From positions 1 to 64,000 of the forward strand of contig CAJWYF010000001.1 of assembly GCA_913049535.1 (NCBI GenBank): DNA of 64,000 nucleotides, written 5' to 3'. The position numbers and the translations under genes are program-made. Source of the DNA: an uncultured Synechococcus sp. Lineage in GTDB: Bacteria; Cyanobacteriota; Cyanobacteriia; PCC-6307; Cyanobiaceae. The notes under the pieces were generated by a model. That model searched no databases. It had not been told where the DNA came from and saw only the letters and a program-made list of their open reading frames with translations. Each line of letters starts with the position of its first letter. Position 1 is the stretch's first letter. Below, in pieces: positions 40,403 to 49,403 of this stretch.

Positions 40403-40873
40403 ATGGTGGTGCAGCGCTTGGTGGCCGATGTGATGACGGCTCCGGTGATCAGCGTGACGGCGGCCACTCCGTTGCAGCAGGCCGTGCAGCTGCTCTCAGA
40501 CCACCACATCTCCGGCCTGCCGGTGCTGGATGACAACGGTCAGCTCGTCGGTGAGCTGAGTGAACAGCAGCTGATGGCTCGAGAAACCGGCTTTGATGCC
40601 GGCCCTTATGTGATGTTGCTTGACAGCGTCATCTACCTCAAAAACCCCTTGCAGTGGGACAAGGAGGTGCATCAGGTGCTTGGTAACACCGTCGGTGAGT
40701 TGATGAGTGCCAAGCCCCACACCTGCCCTGCAGACCTGGGGTTGCCTGCTGCAGCCAAGTTGCTCCAGGACCGTCGCACCCAGAGGTTGTTTGTGCTGGA
40801 TGAGGCCCAGGCCCTGGTAGGCGTTCTCACCCGCGGTGATGTGGTGCGGGCTCTGGCAGAAGCAGGCGCTTAA
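40403..40873 (+). CDS. Two-CBS-domain protein
   Basis: A 156-residue soluble protein of two CBS domains. The first starts VADVMTAPVISVTAATPLQQ, the second VGELMSAKPHTC. Each ends in the usual hydrophobic GVLTRGDVVRAL-type strand. Stand-alone CBS pairs sense adenosine nucleotides and modulate partners. The start at 40403 gives the family N-terminus; a longer frame lies in pgsA shadow. It overlaps the convergent gene by four bases. Confidence 0.88.
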   Translation: MVVQRLVADVMTAPVISVTAATPLQQAVQLLSDHHISGLPVLDDNGQLVGELSEQQLMARETGFDAGPYVMLLDSVIYLKNPLQWDKEVHQVLGNTVGELMSAKPHTCPADLGLPAAAKLLQDRRTQRLFVLDEAQALVGVLTRGDVVRALAEAGA

Positions 40874-42420
40874 CGCAGGAAGGGCAGATCGCTTGGCTCG
40901 TTCCAATCCTGGGCCGGAGGCGGGCTGGCCGGCGGCAGGATGGGCGGTTCAGGCACCCTTGGATTATCACTGCCCACGGTGATGGACAGTTCAGGGTCGT
41001 AAACCGGCGCGAGGGTTTGATCATCGCCCGCGAAGGGGTCGATGCTGTCGTCGAAGGTTTCCGGTTCGGGCAAGTCTGGGGGTAGGGGAGCAGGCAGCAC
41101 CGGTCGCACAGCTGCGGTGTCATCACGTTGCAGCTGCGGTGCCGATGGCGGTGGCGCCGCGGTCAAGGCTGCCGTGGGGTCGGCGGTGATGGGGGGTTCC
41201 CGCAGGGGGGCCTTTGCGGCCGGACGGGTTGGAGCAGGACCCTGGGTGGGGCTCCAGACCAGCCGTGCCAGGGGTACGACGCCCTGCTCCATCAAGCGAT
41301 TGAGTCCCGCCAGAGCCCGGTCAGCGACCTTGTTGCCCAGCTGCAGGCTGCAGTTGATCGGGTTGCTGCAGCCCTCCTCGCGGTTGAGGGGGTTGAGGTT
41401 GGCCAGCAGCGAACCTTGAAGGTCATAGGAACGACGCTCCAGCTTGAGCATGTAAGGGACATGCACAAAGCTGGTGGCTCCGCCACTGATCCAGTTGGCA
41501 TCCTCCTCGGTGAATCCCTTGGTGCCGGGGATGATGAAGCGGCTCTTGGAGGCGTGGTCGGGCATGTAGGCCGCCACCAGACCACGGGCGCGGGCCAGTT
41601 CCTTGGTTTGCTCGAGCGTGAGGCCATCACGGCTCATGAACACTTCGAGCCGACCGTCGCTGCGCAGGCCCATCACCATGCGGATCCGCGGCAGGTAGTA
41701 GCGGATGCGCTGCCCCATCGAGACCGAGTAAGCCCCCTTGTATCCGCTGGGGGGCTGCTCAAAGTCGTTGTACAGCGCATGGAGACCACCGATGAAGGTC
41801 TCGTAGCGGCGGGCGCGCTCTTCGGTGAGCTCGCCGTAGCTGAATTCAACGGTGCCATCACGGGTGATGCCGATGTAGGCGCGCTGCTGGGACGCGGAGC
41901 GGTTGCGGCCGCGCCAGATCTGGTTGCCGAACTTGATGTCGCCCAGCGGAACGGTCACCTCGCTGCCATCAGCCTCGTAGTGCCGCTCGTACATGGGGCC
42001 ACTGACGTAGGCAAGGCCGCTGGCATCGGCGTAGGCGTCTTGCTCGCGGTCCCAGCCCTCGAACAGATCGAAGCGCACCTTGCGGGGGTCGAAATCCAGG
42101 GCGTAGACCTCCTGGTCCGGCAGATAGCGGAAGGTGTCGCTGGTGGCGGTGACCGGGTCCAGACCAGCCGCTGGTGCATCAGGGGGCGTCGCCGCTCGCC
42201 GCGGAGTTGACGGAGCGATGGCCAGTAGAAAGGTGAAGCCTGCCAAGGGAAGTCCCACGGCGCTCCACGCGAGCCAGCGCCAACGCCGATTGGGTGGGCG
42301 ACCTGTGGCTAGGGGGCGGGGGGTGTTCAGGCGCTGCGGCGCCTGCGCCGACCCGCGAGCGGCACTCCGCGCCGGAGTGACTTCGGCAAGGCCAGCACTG
42401 TTCCGTCCGCGACGACCCAT
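40870..42420 (-). CDS. Membrane-anchored NAGPA-like (phosphodiester glycosidase-like) protein
   Basis: A 516-residue protein: a basic N-terminus, one TM helix near residues 48-66, an exported domain of roughly 250 residues, and a Pro-rich low-complexity tail (about 385-516). The domain carries RAYIGITRDGTVEFSYGEL, FIGGLHALYND, and GLVAAYMPDHASKSRFIIPG. The order of strands fits the NAGPA/DUF2233 fold, with DHASKS where active members have a Gly-rich DGG-Ser loop; this mapping is inference. It is a paralogue of the gene at 47890. Its 5' end overlaps pdeM by 94 bases. Confidence 0.6.
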   Translation of the reverse strand: MGRRGRNSAGLAEVTPARSAARGSAQAPQRLNTPRPLATGRPPNRRWRWLAWSAVGLPLAGFTFLLAIAPSTPRRAATPPDAPAAGLDPVTATSDTFRYLPDQEVYALDFDPRKVRFDLFEGWDREQDAYADASGLAYVSGPMYERHYEADGSEVTVPLGDIKFGNQIWRGRNRSASQQRAYIGITRDGTVEFSYGELTEERARRYETFIGGLHALYNDFEQPPSGYKGAYSVSMGQRIRYYLPRIRMVMGLRSDGRLEVFMSRDGLTLEQTKELARARGLVAAYMPDHASKSRFIIPGTKGFTEEDANWISGGATSFVHVPYMLKLERRSYDLQGSLLANLNPLNREEGCSNPINCSLQLGNKVADRALAGLNRLMEQGVVPLARLVWSPTQGPAPTRPAAKAPLREPPITADPTAALTAAPPPSAPQLQRDDTAAVRPVLPAPLPPDLPEPETFDDSIDPFAGDDQTLAPVYDPELSITVGSDNPRVPEPPILPPASPPPAQDWNEPSDLPFLR

Positions 42421-43034
42421 TGCTCCGAAGTCCGCTCAGCAGGTTGGCCGCCAGTCAACCGTCCAAATGCCGGTAAGACCAGCCTTGGGATTGTCTTGAC
42501 GAATGAAAAGCACGGTAGCCGCAATTGATCGCTCATCTGTCTCAAAGTGGACACAGGATGCAGGTGTCCGCACACATTCAGCAGCCCCGCTGGTGGTTTC
42601 TCCGGTTCGTGGCTCAGCCAGAGCCCCTGCCGTGACTGGGATGGCTCCCCTTGCAAGGGGCCCAGCCGGCTGCCGCGATCGTGATTCCCCTCCACCCAGG
42701 TGATGGGGCAATCGATCCGATCCATCAAGGCCTGAACCTCCTGTCTCAGCAAAGCGCTGACGCCGCGCGGGTGGTGGATCAGATCTCCCAGGATCATCAG
42801 CTCAGCGGCGTGGTGGCGACGCACCAACCCTTCGATGCGGCCCAGGTTCTCGGCATCGCCATCGCTCGGTAGTGGAATGCCATGGCTCTGCAGGTGCTCA
42901 GCCTTGCCCAGGTGCACATCGGCGATGAGCAGCAACCCTTGCTCGGGGACCCATAGAGCCCGCTCCGGCAGAAACACCAGCTGCTGGCCCGCCCAGCTGA
43001 GGCTGGCCTGACCCATCGGCTGTCTCTGGCTCAT
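42327..43034 (-). CDS. pdeM: Ligase-associated DNA damage response endonuclease PdeM
   Basis: A 235-residue calcineurin-like phosphoesterase. Metal ligands are visible: IADVHLGKAEHL (Asp39, His41), GDLIHHP (Asp85), GNHDRG (Asn117, His118) and CGHLHP (His157/159). This matches the PdeM family that occurs with an ATP-dependent ligase and a DEXH helicase. The C-terminus ends in a basic run after LPKSLRRG. It overlaps the upstream channel-like gene by four bases and the following gene by 94 bases. Confidence 0.85.
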   Translation of the reverse strand: MSQRQPMGQASLSWAGQQLVFLPERALWVPEQGLLLIADVHLGKAEHLQSHGIPLPSDGDAENLGRIEGLVRRHHAAELMILGDLIHHPRGVSALLRQEVQALMDRIDCPITWVEGNHDRGSRLGPLQGEPSQSRQGLWLSHEPEKPPAGLLNVCGHLHPVSTLRQMSDQLRLPCFSFVKTIPRLVLPAFGRLTGGQPAERTSEQWVVADGTVLALPKSLRRGVPLAGRRRRRSA

Positions 43035-43726
43035 CGACGCCCGGTGTGCAAGCCGATCATGCGGGCCACGAACACCACCAGAAACACCTGGCTGAAGAAC
43101 GATTGGAAGTAAAAAATCAGTTGGGCCCAGCTGTTCTCAAGCTGGATTAGGGATCCGGCCGTTGTGGTTCCACCGATGCTGAGGAACATCAGCTGGGAGT
43201 GATGGGGGATGCCGCTCTGCAGCTGATAACCCCCAGGGTGGAGGTGATGGTTGAGGCCATGGAGCTCAAAACCCAGCACCGTCAGGGTTGCGTAGCAGAT
43301 CACCACTCCGAAAAGAACGTCCTCATGAACGTCTTGGGCCATCCAGATGTTGCGAATGAAGCGCAGCAACACCACACCCGTCACCAGAGCCACCGTGGCG
43401 TAAAACGCCGGCTTGAGCCAGAGGTGCGCTTGCTCCAGCGCTGGGACGAAGCTCAGCAGCCCCCACACCACCGTCAGCACGGCAAAGACCCAGCTGTAGG
43501 CCGTCAGCCAAGGCCGCGGTTCTCCTGAGAGCCGCAGGCCCAGCAGGCGGTTGAAAAACTGCATCGGCACGAGGACTGCGAACAGCAGCAGGCGACCCGC
43601 GAAGCGATCAGGATCCGCCAGCGGGGCACTCAGCAGCAGCAGTTCCAGCATCTGGATCACGGCCAGGTGACGGAAGCGCAGGGCCAAAAACCAGTGGGAG
43701 CTGATCTGGAAGGGCTGCAGCCTCAA
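43031..43726 (-). CDS. Ion-channel-like polytopic membrane protein
   Basis: A 231-residue protein with about six hydrophobic segments. The C-terminal third, FGVVICYATLTVLGFELHGL then SQLMFLSIGGTTTAGSLIQL then YFQSFFSQVFLVVFVARMIG, resembles the pore-helix/filter/last-helix region of two-TM K+ channels. The TVGYG selectivity filter is replaced by GGTTTAGS, so K+ selectivity is doubtful. It is locked between the helicase and pdeM by ATGA-type overlaps (43723-43726 and 43031-43034). The fold is inferred; no family is assigned. Confidence 0.6.
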   Translation of the reverse strand: MRLQPFQISSHWFLALRFRHLAVIQMLELLLLSAPLADPDRFAGRLLLFAVLVPMQFFNRLLGLRLSGEPRPWLTAYSWVFAVLTVVWGLLSFVPALEQAHLWLKPAFYATVALVTGVVLLRFIRNIWMAQDVHEDVLFGVVICYATLTVLGFELHGLNHHLHPGGYQLQSGIPHHSQLMFLSIGGTTTAGSLIQLENSWAQLIFYFQSFFSQVFLVVFVARMIGLHTGRR

Positions 43727-46182
43727 CCTTCATGCTTTTCGGCTTCGCGCATCATGCGCTGCACCCGCTCCAGCACGCTCTCGTTGCTCATCCGGTTGTT
43801 CAGCCGCTCCACCAGCAGCGGAAATGCCAGGGGGCCAGGACGGGGCATCGCGCTGTGGATCACCTCACTGGCGGCGATGCGCTCAAGGGCCTGGCGCAGC
43901 CTCGGCAGCTCCAGCTGTTCATCGAGCACCTCAGCTCTGGCCTGAAGCAGCAGTCGGTTCTGCGGTTCATGGCGCTCAAAAACGTCATAGAGCAACGCTG
44001 CACTGATCTGCAGTTGGCCCGTGGTCTTGCTGGAGCCGGGATAGCCCTGCACCGTCAGGCCGGCCACCTGGGCAATGGCGCGAAAGCGCCGGCGGCAGAG
44101 CTCCGAGAGATTTAAGGCTCGCTCCAGGTCTGCTTCCAGATCGTCCAGACCCAGCAGCTCCTCCAGTTGGTGCTCCACCAGCTGCTGCATCGGGAAGCTG
44201 CGCGGTGCCAGAAGCTCAAAGCCGTAGTCATTGACCGAGACGGTGATGGTGCCTTTCTCCAAATCCGTCAGCCTTGAGGCCAGGAGGAAACCAAGGCCTT
44301 CGTGCACAAAGCGACCTTCAAACGGATAGAGGTACAGATGGCTGCCCTCCCTGGTGGTGCAGGTCTCCACCAGCAGCTGGTCTGCCCTCGGGATCATCGA
44401 GAGGTCCCGCTGACGCAGAAACAACGGGGCCAACGCCTGCAGCTCAGGCGTATCCAGTTCTCCGTTGGCGGCCCGGGCCACCTCCTGGCGCAGGTGCTCG
44501 GTCAACAGGTCCGAGAGGGCCATCTGGCCTCCGGCCCAGGCCGGCACTGTGGTGCTCTTTTTGGTCGATGCCTTCACATAGGCGGTCATGTCCCGGAGCC
44601 GGACGAACTCCAGCTGGCGGCCCGAGAAGAAGAACACATCCTTTGGCTTGAGCTGGCTGATGAAGTTCTCCTCCACATGGCCGAGCACGGCGCCGCGCAC
44701 AAAGCGCACCTTGATCGCCGGTGCTGAGGTGATGGTGCCGATATTCACCCGATGCAGCCGGGCGATGCTTTGGCTGCTGATGCGGAAGCAACCGTCCTCG
44801 TCCCGCTGGAGCTTGCGGTAGCGCGGATAGGCCCCCAGACAATCCCCCCCGACTTCCAGAAAACGCAGGCACCACTGCCAGTCCTCGTCGCTGAGGCCGG
44901 CGAACGACGCCGTGCTGCGCACCGCCTCCAGCGTGCTGATCGGCTCAAAACCGCTGCCGCAGGCCAGGGTGGTCAGGTGCTGCAGCAGCACATCGAGGGC
45001 GTGTTGTGGTGGTTTGCGGCTCTCCACCAGGCCGGCCTCAAGGCCGCGGCGCACGGCGCTCACCTCCAGCAGCTCCAGGGCATTGGTGGGCATAAACAGC
45101 ACTTGAGAGGTGCCCCCGGGCAGGTGAGCCGAACGGCCGGCGCGCTGCAGCAGGCGCGCCAGGTTCTTGGGGCTGCCGATCTGCACGACGCGTTCCACGG
45201 GTTGAAAATCAACGCCGAGGTCCAGCGAGCTGGTGCAGACCACCCAGCGCAGCTCTCCGGCCTTGACCCCGGCCTCGATCAACTCGCGCTCGCTGCGGTC
45301 AATGGCGCTGTGGTGCAGGGCCAGCAGGCCCTCCATCTCCGGGCAGGCATAGCGAAGGCACTGGTACCACCGCTCCGATTGGTTGCGGGTGTTGGTGAAC
45401 AGCAACGTGCTGATGGCCGGTGACAGCCGGTCCACCAGCTGCTCATACATGCGCAGTCCCAAGTGCCCGGCCCAGGGGAAGCCATCGATGCTGTCGGGGA
45501 TGACGCTGCGGATCTGCAGCTGTTTGGCTTGGGAGGTGGTGATCAGCTCCGGATTAACAGCCCCCACGCCCAGTCCATGGCGAGCGGCGTCATCCAGGTT
45601 GCCGATGGTGGCGCTGATCACCCAGGTCTGCAGCGCTGGACGCTGCTGACGCAGCCAACTCAGGGCCAGTTCGGCCTGGATGCCGCGCTTGCTGCCCAGC
45701 AGCTCGTGCCATTCATCGAGCACCACGGTCTGCAGTCCTTCCACCAGAGCTTCAGAGCGCTTGTTGGCTTGCAGCAGGGCCAGTGATTCCGGCGTGGTGA
45801 TCAAGATGTTGGGGGGGCGCTTGAGCTGTTTGGTGCGCACCGCTGATGCCGTGTCGCCGTTGCGGGTGCCCACCGTGATCGGCCAGCCCATGGCAATGAT
45901 CGGCTCGAGCAAAGCCAGCTCCAGATCACGGCTCAGAGCCCGCAGCGGGGTGATGTAAAGCAGTCGCAGCCCCTGGGGAGGCTCAGCCTCAGCCAGCATG
46001 GCGGCGATGACTCCCATCACCGCGGCATAGGTCTTGCCCGAGCCGGTTGGCACCTGGATCAAGCCGCTCCGTCCCGCCAGATGGGCGTCCCAGGCCTGTC
46101 GCTGAAAAGGCAGTGGCGTCCAGCCCTGCTGGCTGAACCAGCCATGGATCGGCTCCAGGCGCGCGTCGTGCCCTGCGCTCAT
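43723..46182 (-). CDS. Ligase-associated DNA damage response DEXH box helicase (Lhr-like)
   Basis: An 819-residue superfamily 2 helicase. Walker A is VPTGSGKTYAA at residues 44-54, the DEXH box is VVLDEWHELLGSKRG (DEWH at 156-159), motif III is SATIGN, and a later helicase segment reads IGSPKNLARLLQRAGRSAHL. The DEWH box and long C-terminal domain place it in the Lhr family. It overlaps the ligase by four bases (ATGA), which fits the ligase-helicase pair of this system. Confidence 0.9.
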   Translation of the reverse strand: MSAGHDARLEPIHGWFSQQGWTPLPFQRQAWDAHLAGRSGLIQVPTGSGKTYAAVMGVIAAMLAEAEPPQGLRLLYITPLRALSRDLELALLEPIIAMGWPITVGTRNGDTASAVRTKQLKRPPNILITTPESLALLQANKRSEALVEGLQTVVLDEWHELLGSKRGIQAELALSWLRQQRPALQTWVISATIGNLDDAARHGLGVGAVNPELITTSQAKQLQIRSVIPDSIDGFPWAGHLGLRMYEQLVDRLSPAISTLLFTNTRNQSERWYQCLRYACPEMEGLLALHHSAIDRSERELIEAGVKAGELRWVVCTSSLDLGVDFQPVERVVQIGSPKNLARLLQRAGRSAHLPGGTSQVLFMPTNALELLEVSAVRRGLEAGLVESRKPPQHALDVLLQHLTTLACGSGFEPISTLEAVRSTASFAGLSDEDWQWCLRFLEVGGDCLGAYPRYRKLQRDEDGCFRISSQSIARLHRVNIGTITSAPAIKVRFVRGAVLGHVEENFISQLKPKDVFFFSGRQLEFVRLRDMTAYVKASTKKSTTVPAWAGGQMALSDLLTEHLRQEVARAANGELDTPELQALAPLFLRQRDLSMIPRADQLLVETCTTREGSHLYLYPFEGRFVHEGLGFLLASRLTDLEKGTITVSVNDYGFELLAPRSFPMQQLVEHQLEELLGLDDLEADLERALNLSELCRRRFRAIAQVAGLTVQGYPGSSKTTGQLQISAALLYDVFERHEPQNRLLLQARAEVLDEQLELPRLRQALERIAASEVIHSAMPRPGPLAFPLLVERLNNRMSNESVLERVQRMMREAEKHEG

Positions 46183-47801
46183 GACCTCTCCAGCAGTGCC
46201 CTGGCGCTGGCCAGGCTGTCGGCCTCACTGGCCGGTTTGTCCTGGCGCCAGCGGCTGATGCGCGGAAAGCGCACCGCCAAGCCCGACTTATGGCGCTTGG
46301 AGAGCTGGATGCCTTCAAAGGCCAGCTCGAACACCTGCACTGGCTCCACGGCGCGGACGGGGCCATAGCGCTCGCTGGTGTGGCGGCGGATCCAGCGATC
46401 GAGTTCGGTGATCTCCTGATCGTTCAGCCCGGAGTAGGCCTTGGCGAAGGTCACCAGCTCGGGCGGTTCATCAGCGTCCTCTGCCGTTGACCACAGAGCG
46501 AAGGTGTAATCCGTGAACAGGTTCGCGCGGCGCCCACTACCGGCCTGGGCGTAAATCAGCACCGCATCAAGGCGATACGGCTCCAGCTTGTGTTTCCACC
46601 AGTGCCCCCGTTTGCGTCCCTCCAGGTACGGGGAATCGAGGGCCTTGAGCATGACCCCCTCGGCCTGCAGCTCACGGGCTTGTCGCCGCTGCTCATCCAG
46701 TTCCTGCCAACTCTGGAAGGACAGCGCGGCCGACAGTCTCAAGCCCCCTTGCCAGTTGGCGGCCATGGCGCCCAGCAGCGCGCGTCTGGTCTGGAGTGGC
46801 TCGGCTCTGCAGTCCACCCCATCGCGCTCGAGCAGGTCGTAGACCACCAGCGCTGCGGGGCATTCCTGCAGCAGGCTGCGACTGACACTTCGGCGGCCAA
46901 GGCGCCGTTGCAGGGCGCTGAAGCCCATCGGGAGGGGTTCCCCTTCGGCCCACACCAGCACTTCGCCATCAAGGACCGTGCCGTCATCGAGCTGGTCACT
47001 GAGCTCGATGATGTCCGGGAAGCTGCCATTGATCAGTTCTTCTCCGCGGCTCCAGAGGAACGACTCACCACGGCGTCGAATCAGTTGTCCGCGAATGCCA
47101 TCCCATTTCCATTCGGCCTGCCATAGCAACGGATCCATCGTTTGCAGCTGATCGACCTCCAAGGGGCTGGCTAGAAAAAACGGGTAAGGGCGACCTGCAG
47201 GAGCGTCGTTTCCATCGTCTTCAGGAGCCAGCAGTTGGCAGAACTGTGTCGCGCTGGGTCGCAGCTCTCCCATCAGCCGCTGGGCCATCGTGCTGTCCTC
47301 GACGCCGGCTGCTTCGGCAAGGGCCCGACTGACCAGACCGCTGCTGACCCCGACGCGGAAGCCGCCGCTCAGCAGCTTGCACACCATGAAGACATCGTTC
47401 TGGTTCAGCCCGGCCCAGAGCGTTGCCAGAGCCTGCGCCTGGGCGTCGGCTTCCAGGGCAGCCAGCTGCGGCAGGTCCTGCTCCATCCATTGATGCAGCG
47501 GCCGCTCCTGCAGCGCAGCCTCGCCATGGGGCAGCAGCAGCGCCACCGTTTCAGCGCTATCGCCCACCTGGGCGTGGCAGTCATCAAACAGCCATTGCGG
47601 CAGTCCGCTCAGGGCCTGGGCCACCTGCCGTAAGCGGCGGCCTGTAATCAGCCGCCGTCGCCGTTTGCCCAGCAGCAGCTCCAAGCCCCAAGCGGCATCA
47701 GCAGGGGGTGTTCCTCGGAAATACTCCACCAGGACCTGCTGCTTGGCGCGGGTGCCCGTGCTGCGATCCAGCTGCTGAAACAGGGCCTGGAAGCGCTGCA
47801 T
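46179..47801 (-). CDS. ATP-dependent DNA ligase (ligase-associated damage response type)
   Basis: A 540-residue ATP-dependent ligase. The N-terminal DNA-binding domain (1-200) is followed by the adenylation site EWKWDGIRGQLIRR near residue 230 with the nucleotidyl-Lys. Downstream motifs DGEVLVW, YDLLERDGVDCR and GVMLKALDSPYLEGRKRGHW-like motifs III-V follow, then an OB fold. It is additional to the NAD-dependent LigA expected elsewhere. It opens a coupled series of minus-strand genes. Confidence 0.92.
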   Translation of the reverse strand: MQRFQALFQQLDRSTGTRAKQQVLVEYFRGTPPADAAWGLELLLGKRRRRLITGRRLRQVAQALSGLPQWLFDDCHAQVGDSAETVALLLPHGEAALQERPLHQWMEQDLPQLAALEADAQAQALATLWAGLNQNDVFMVCKLLSGGFRVGVSSGLVSRALAEAAGVEDSTMAQRLMGELRPSATQFCQLLAPEDDGNDAPAGRPYPFFLASPLEVDQLQTMDPLLWQAEWKWDGIRGQLIRRRGESFLWSRGEELINGSFPDIIELSDQLDDGTVLDGEVLVWAEGEPLPMGFSALQRRLGRRSVSRSLLQECPAALVVYDLLERDGVDCRAEPLQTRRALLGAMAANWQGGLRLSAALSFQSWQELDEQRRQARELQAEGVMLKALDSPYLEGRKRGHWWKHKLEPYRLDAVLIYAQAGSGRRANLFTDYTFALWSTAEDADEPPELVTFAKAYSGLNDQEITELDRWIRRHTSERYGPVRAVEPVQVFELAFEGIQLSKRHKSGLAVRFPRISRWRQDKPASEADSLASARALLERS

Positions 47802-47889
47802 GGACAGGATGAATGGCGGGGGCTGAGCCGTTCGAATTGAACGACATCAACGGTCAACCCGTTCAGACTGACGAGGCAGCTCAACCGCC

Positions 47890-48804
47890 GTGACTGCCCA
47901 GCGCCTCTGGTTTGCCGTCCTCGCTCTGGCAGCGGTGTCTGTGGGGTGCACCGCCATCGCGCCCCCAGGCCCGCAGGCCTCGATGCCGGCCATCGGCTCA
48001 TCGAGCAGGCCCGAGCCTGTGATCGAGCCGGATCTGCCACCGTCTCCCCCGGTGGTGATGCGTGCTGATCTGGCGGCGCATCAGCGCGTGATGCGCGCTG
48101 ATGGCAGCGAATTCACCATGCGCTACAGCAGCGCTGTTTTCGATCCGCGCTGGCTGGATCTGCAGTTTTCCGCTGGGTGGGAGCACGAGGAGCAGGCCAA
48201 TGCTGATACCGAGGCCCTGCTCTTTTTCACCGGTCCCACTTATGAACGTCAGCCGGGACGTCATGAGCTTGGGATCGCCTTGCATGGTGATCTGTTGCTT
48301 GGCAATGGCGAGTGGCGCGCCGGCAACAACGCCGCCGCTGCCCAGCGGGCCTATCTGGCGATCACTTCAGCCGGTGATCTGGAGTTCGGTTACGGCCGGT
48401 TGCTGCCTGAGCAACGCCACCACTACCGGATTTTCATTGGTGGTCTGCACGCCTTGATCAACACCACCCAGGCGGCGCCTGAGACATACAAAGGTGTGTA
48501 CTCCAGGCTCAGCCTGGCCGATGTGCGCATCATTTACGCCGGTCGCGCCGATGGACAGCTGGAGCTCATCGAAACAGCCGATGGCCTCCATGTTGATGAT
48601 TTGCGGGCGTTCGCTGCTCAGCAGGGCTACGTGGCCGTTTATCTGCCTGATCACGCCTCCAAAAGCCGTTTCATCGTTCCGGGCATCAAGCTTTGGAGTG
48701 AACAGCAGGCGCTGTGGGTCAGCGGCGGCGACCTTTCGATCACGCCGCTTCCCTTCATGCTGAAAGCTCAGCCCACATCGGCCTGGTTTTCTGCCCCGCC
48801 ATGA
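47890..48804 (+). CDS. Exported NAGPA-like protein, paralogue of the 40870 gene
   Basis: A 304-residue protein with a lipoprotein-like or signal N-terminus: hydrophobic residues 5-16 followed by VGCTA, so Cys at about residue 20 could be lipidated. The domain shares blocks with the 516-residue paralogue: FIGGLHALINT, YKGVYSRL, VAVYLPDHASKSRFIVPG, WVSGGD and PFMLKAQP. It lacks the Pro-rich tail and TM anchor. It is divergent from the ligase gene and coupled to the next small gene (ATGA). The NAGPA-type fold is inferred. Confidence 0.62.
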   Translation: MTAQRLWFAVLALAAVSVGCTAIAPPGPQASMPAIGSSSRPEPVIEPDLPPSPPVVMRADLAAHQRVMRADGSEFTMRYSSAVFDPRWLDLQFSAGWEHEEQANADTEALLFFTGPTYERQPGRHELGIALHGDLLLGNGEWRAGNNAAAAQRAYLAITSAGDLEFGYGRLLPEQRHHYRIFIGGLHALINTTQAAPETYKGVYSRLSLADVRIIYAGRADGQLELIETADGLHVDDLRAFAAQQGYVAVYLPDHASKSRFIVPGIKLWSEQQALWVSGGDLSITPLPFMLKAQPTSAWFSAPP

Positions 48805-49091
48805 CGAGCCAGTTCCGTCTTTACTTTGAGCGCACGATGGGGATCGGCTGTGCCTTGACCCTGTTGCTGGCTGCCCCGGGGCTTGCCGCCGTGGTGCTGT
48901 TGTTGCTGTGGAATCCAGCGCTGAACCTCGTCACGCGGCCGGTGCATCGTCAGTGGCAGGCCTGCGCCGCCAAAGCCGGTGAGGGGTTCAAGGGAATGTT
49001 GCCAGGCCACATCAGCAGGGAGTGCGGCGATGAACCTCGCCGTTTTCTCTGGCAGGGCGAGCCTGGAACTGCTGAACAACCAGGCTCCTGA
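48801..49091 (+). CDS. Small membrane protein, unknown
   Basis: A 96-residue protein starting MTSQFRLYFERTMGIGCALT with one strong hydrophobic helix at about residues 14-37, followed by a basic and a polar tail. I recognise no family. Its ATG overlaps the stop of the preceding NAGPA-like gene by four bases (ATGA), which supports translation and a shared function. Confidence 0.6.
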   Translation: MTSQFRLYFERTMGIGCALTLLLAAPGLAAVVLLLLWNPALNLVTRPVHRQWQACAAKAGEGFKGMLPGHISRECGDEPRRFLWQGEPGTAEQPGS

Positions 49092-49115
49092 GGCTCAAGC
49101 TGAAACCTCGCCTGA

Positions 49116-49277
49116 TCAGTTCAGCCGTTTGCAGACCTCACTGTTCTTTTCCGCGGCTGTGGCGATCGGTCCGCAGTTGAACCAACGCACGATCTGCAGT
49201 TCCAGGTCGGTCAGCAGCACCAGGGCCCCCAGTACCAGCAGCACGAAACCGACAGCAGGCCAGACGACGCGCTTCAT
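49116..49277 (-). CDS. Small single-helix membrane protein, 53 aa
   Basis: This minus-strand frame starts at 49277: MKRVVWPAVGFVLLVLGALV, then a short polar segment and two Cys residues (FNCGP, EVCKR). AAGGAG sits six bases upstream of the ATG, a good Shine-Dalgarno. The N-terminal helix looks like a signal anchor. An 83-residue frame covering the same bases is judged a shadow since it lacks such support. No family is recognised. It sits between the NAGPA-like pair and the exonuclease. Confidence 0.55.
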   Translation of the reverse strand: MKRVVWPAVGFVLLVLGALVLLTDLELQIVRWFNCGPIATAAEKNSEVCKRLN

Positions 49278-49403
49278 CCCGCTCCTTGATGCAGATCAGA
49301 TGCCCCCATGTTGATGGCGTTGAGCTGATCGCGCTGTGTGAATGAATCTTGGGCAACCACTGTCCTGACCGCAGGGCAGGCGGTCGCACTCCACGGATGA
49401 TGG

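Noticed and set aside
41128-42210. 360-codon plus-strand open frame
   Set aside because: Antisense shadow of the NAGPA-like gene.
49138-49389. 83-codon minus-strand frame
   Set aside because: It covers the same bases as the 53-codon ORF in another frame, without a ribosome binding site or a coherent hydrophobic segment.
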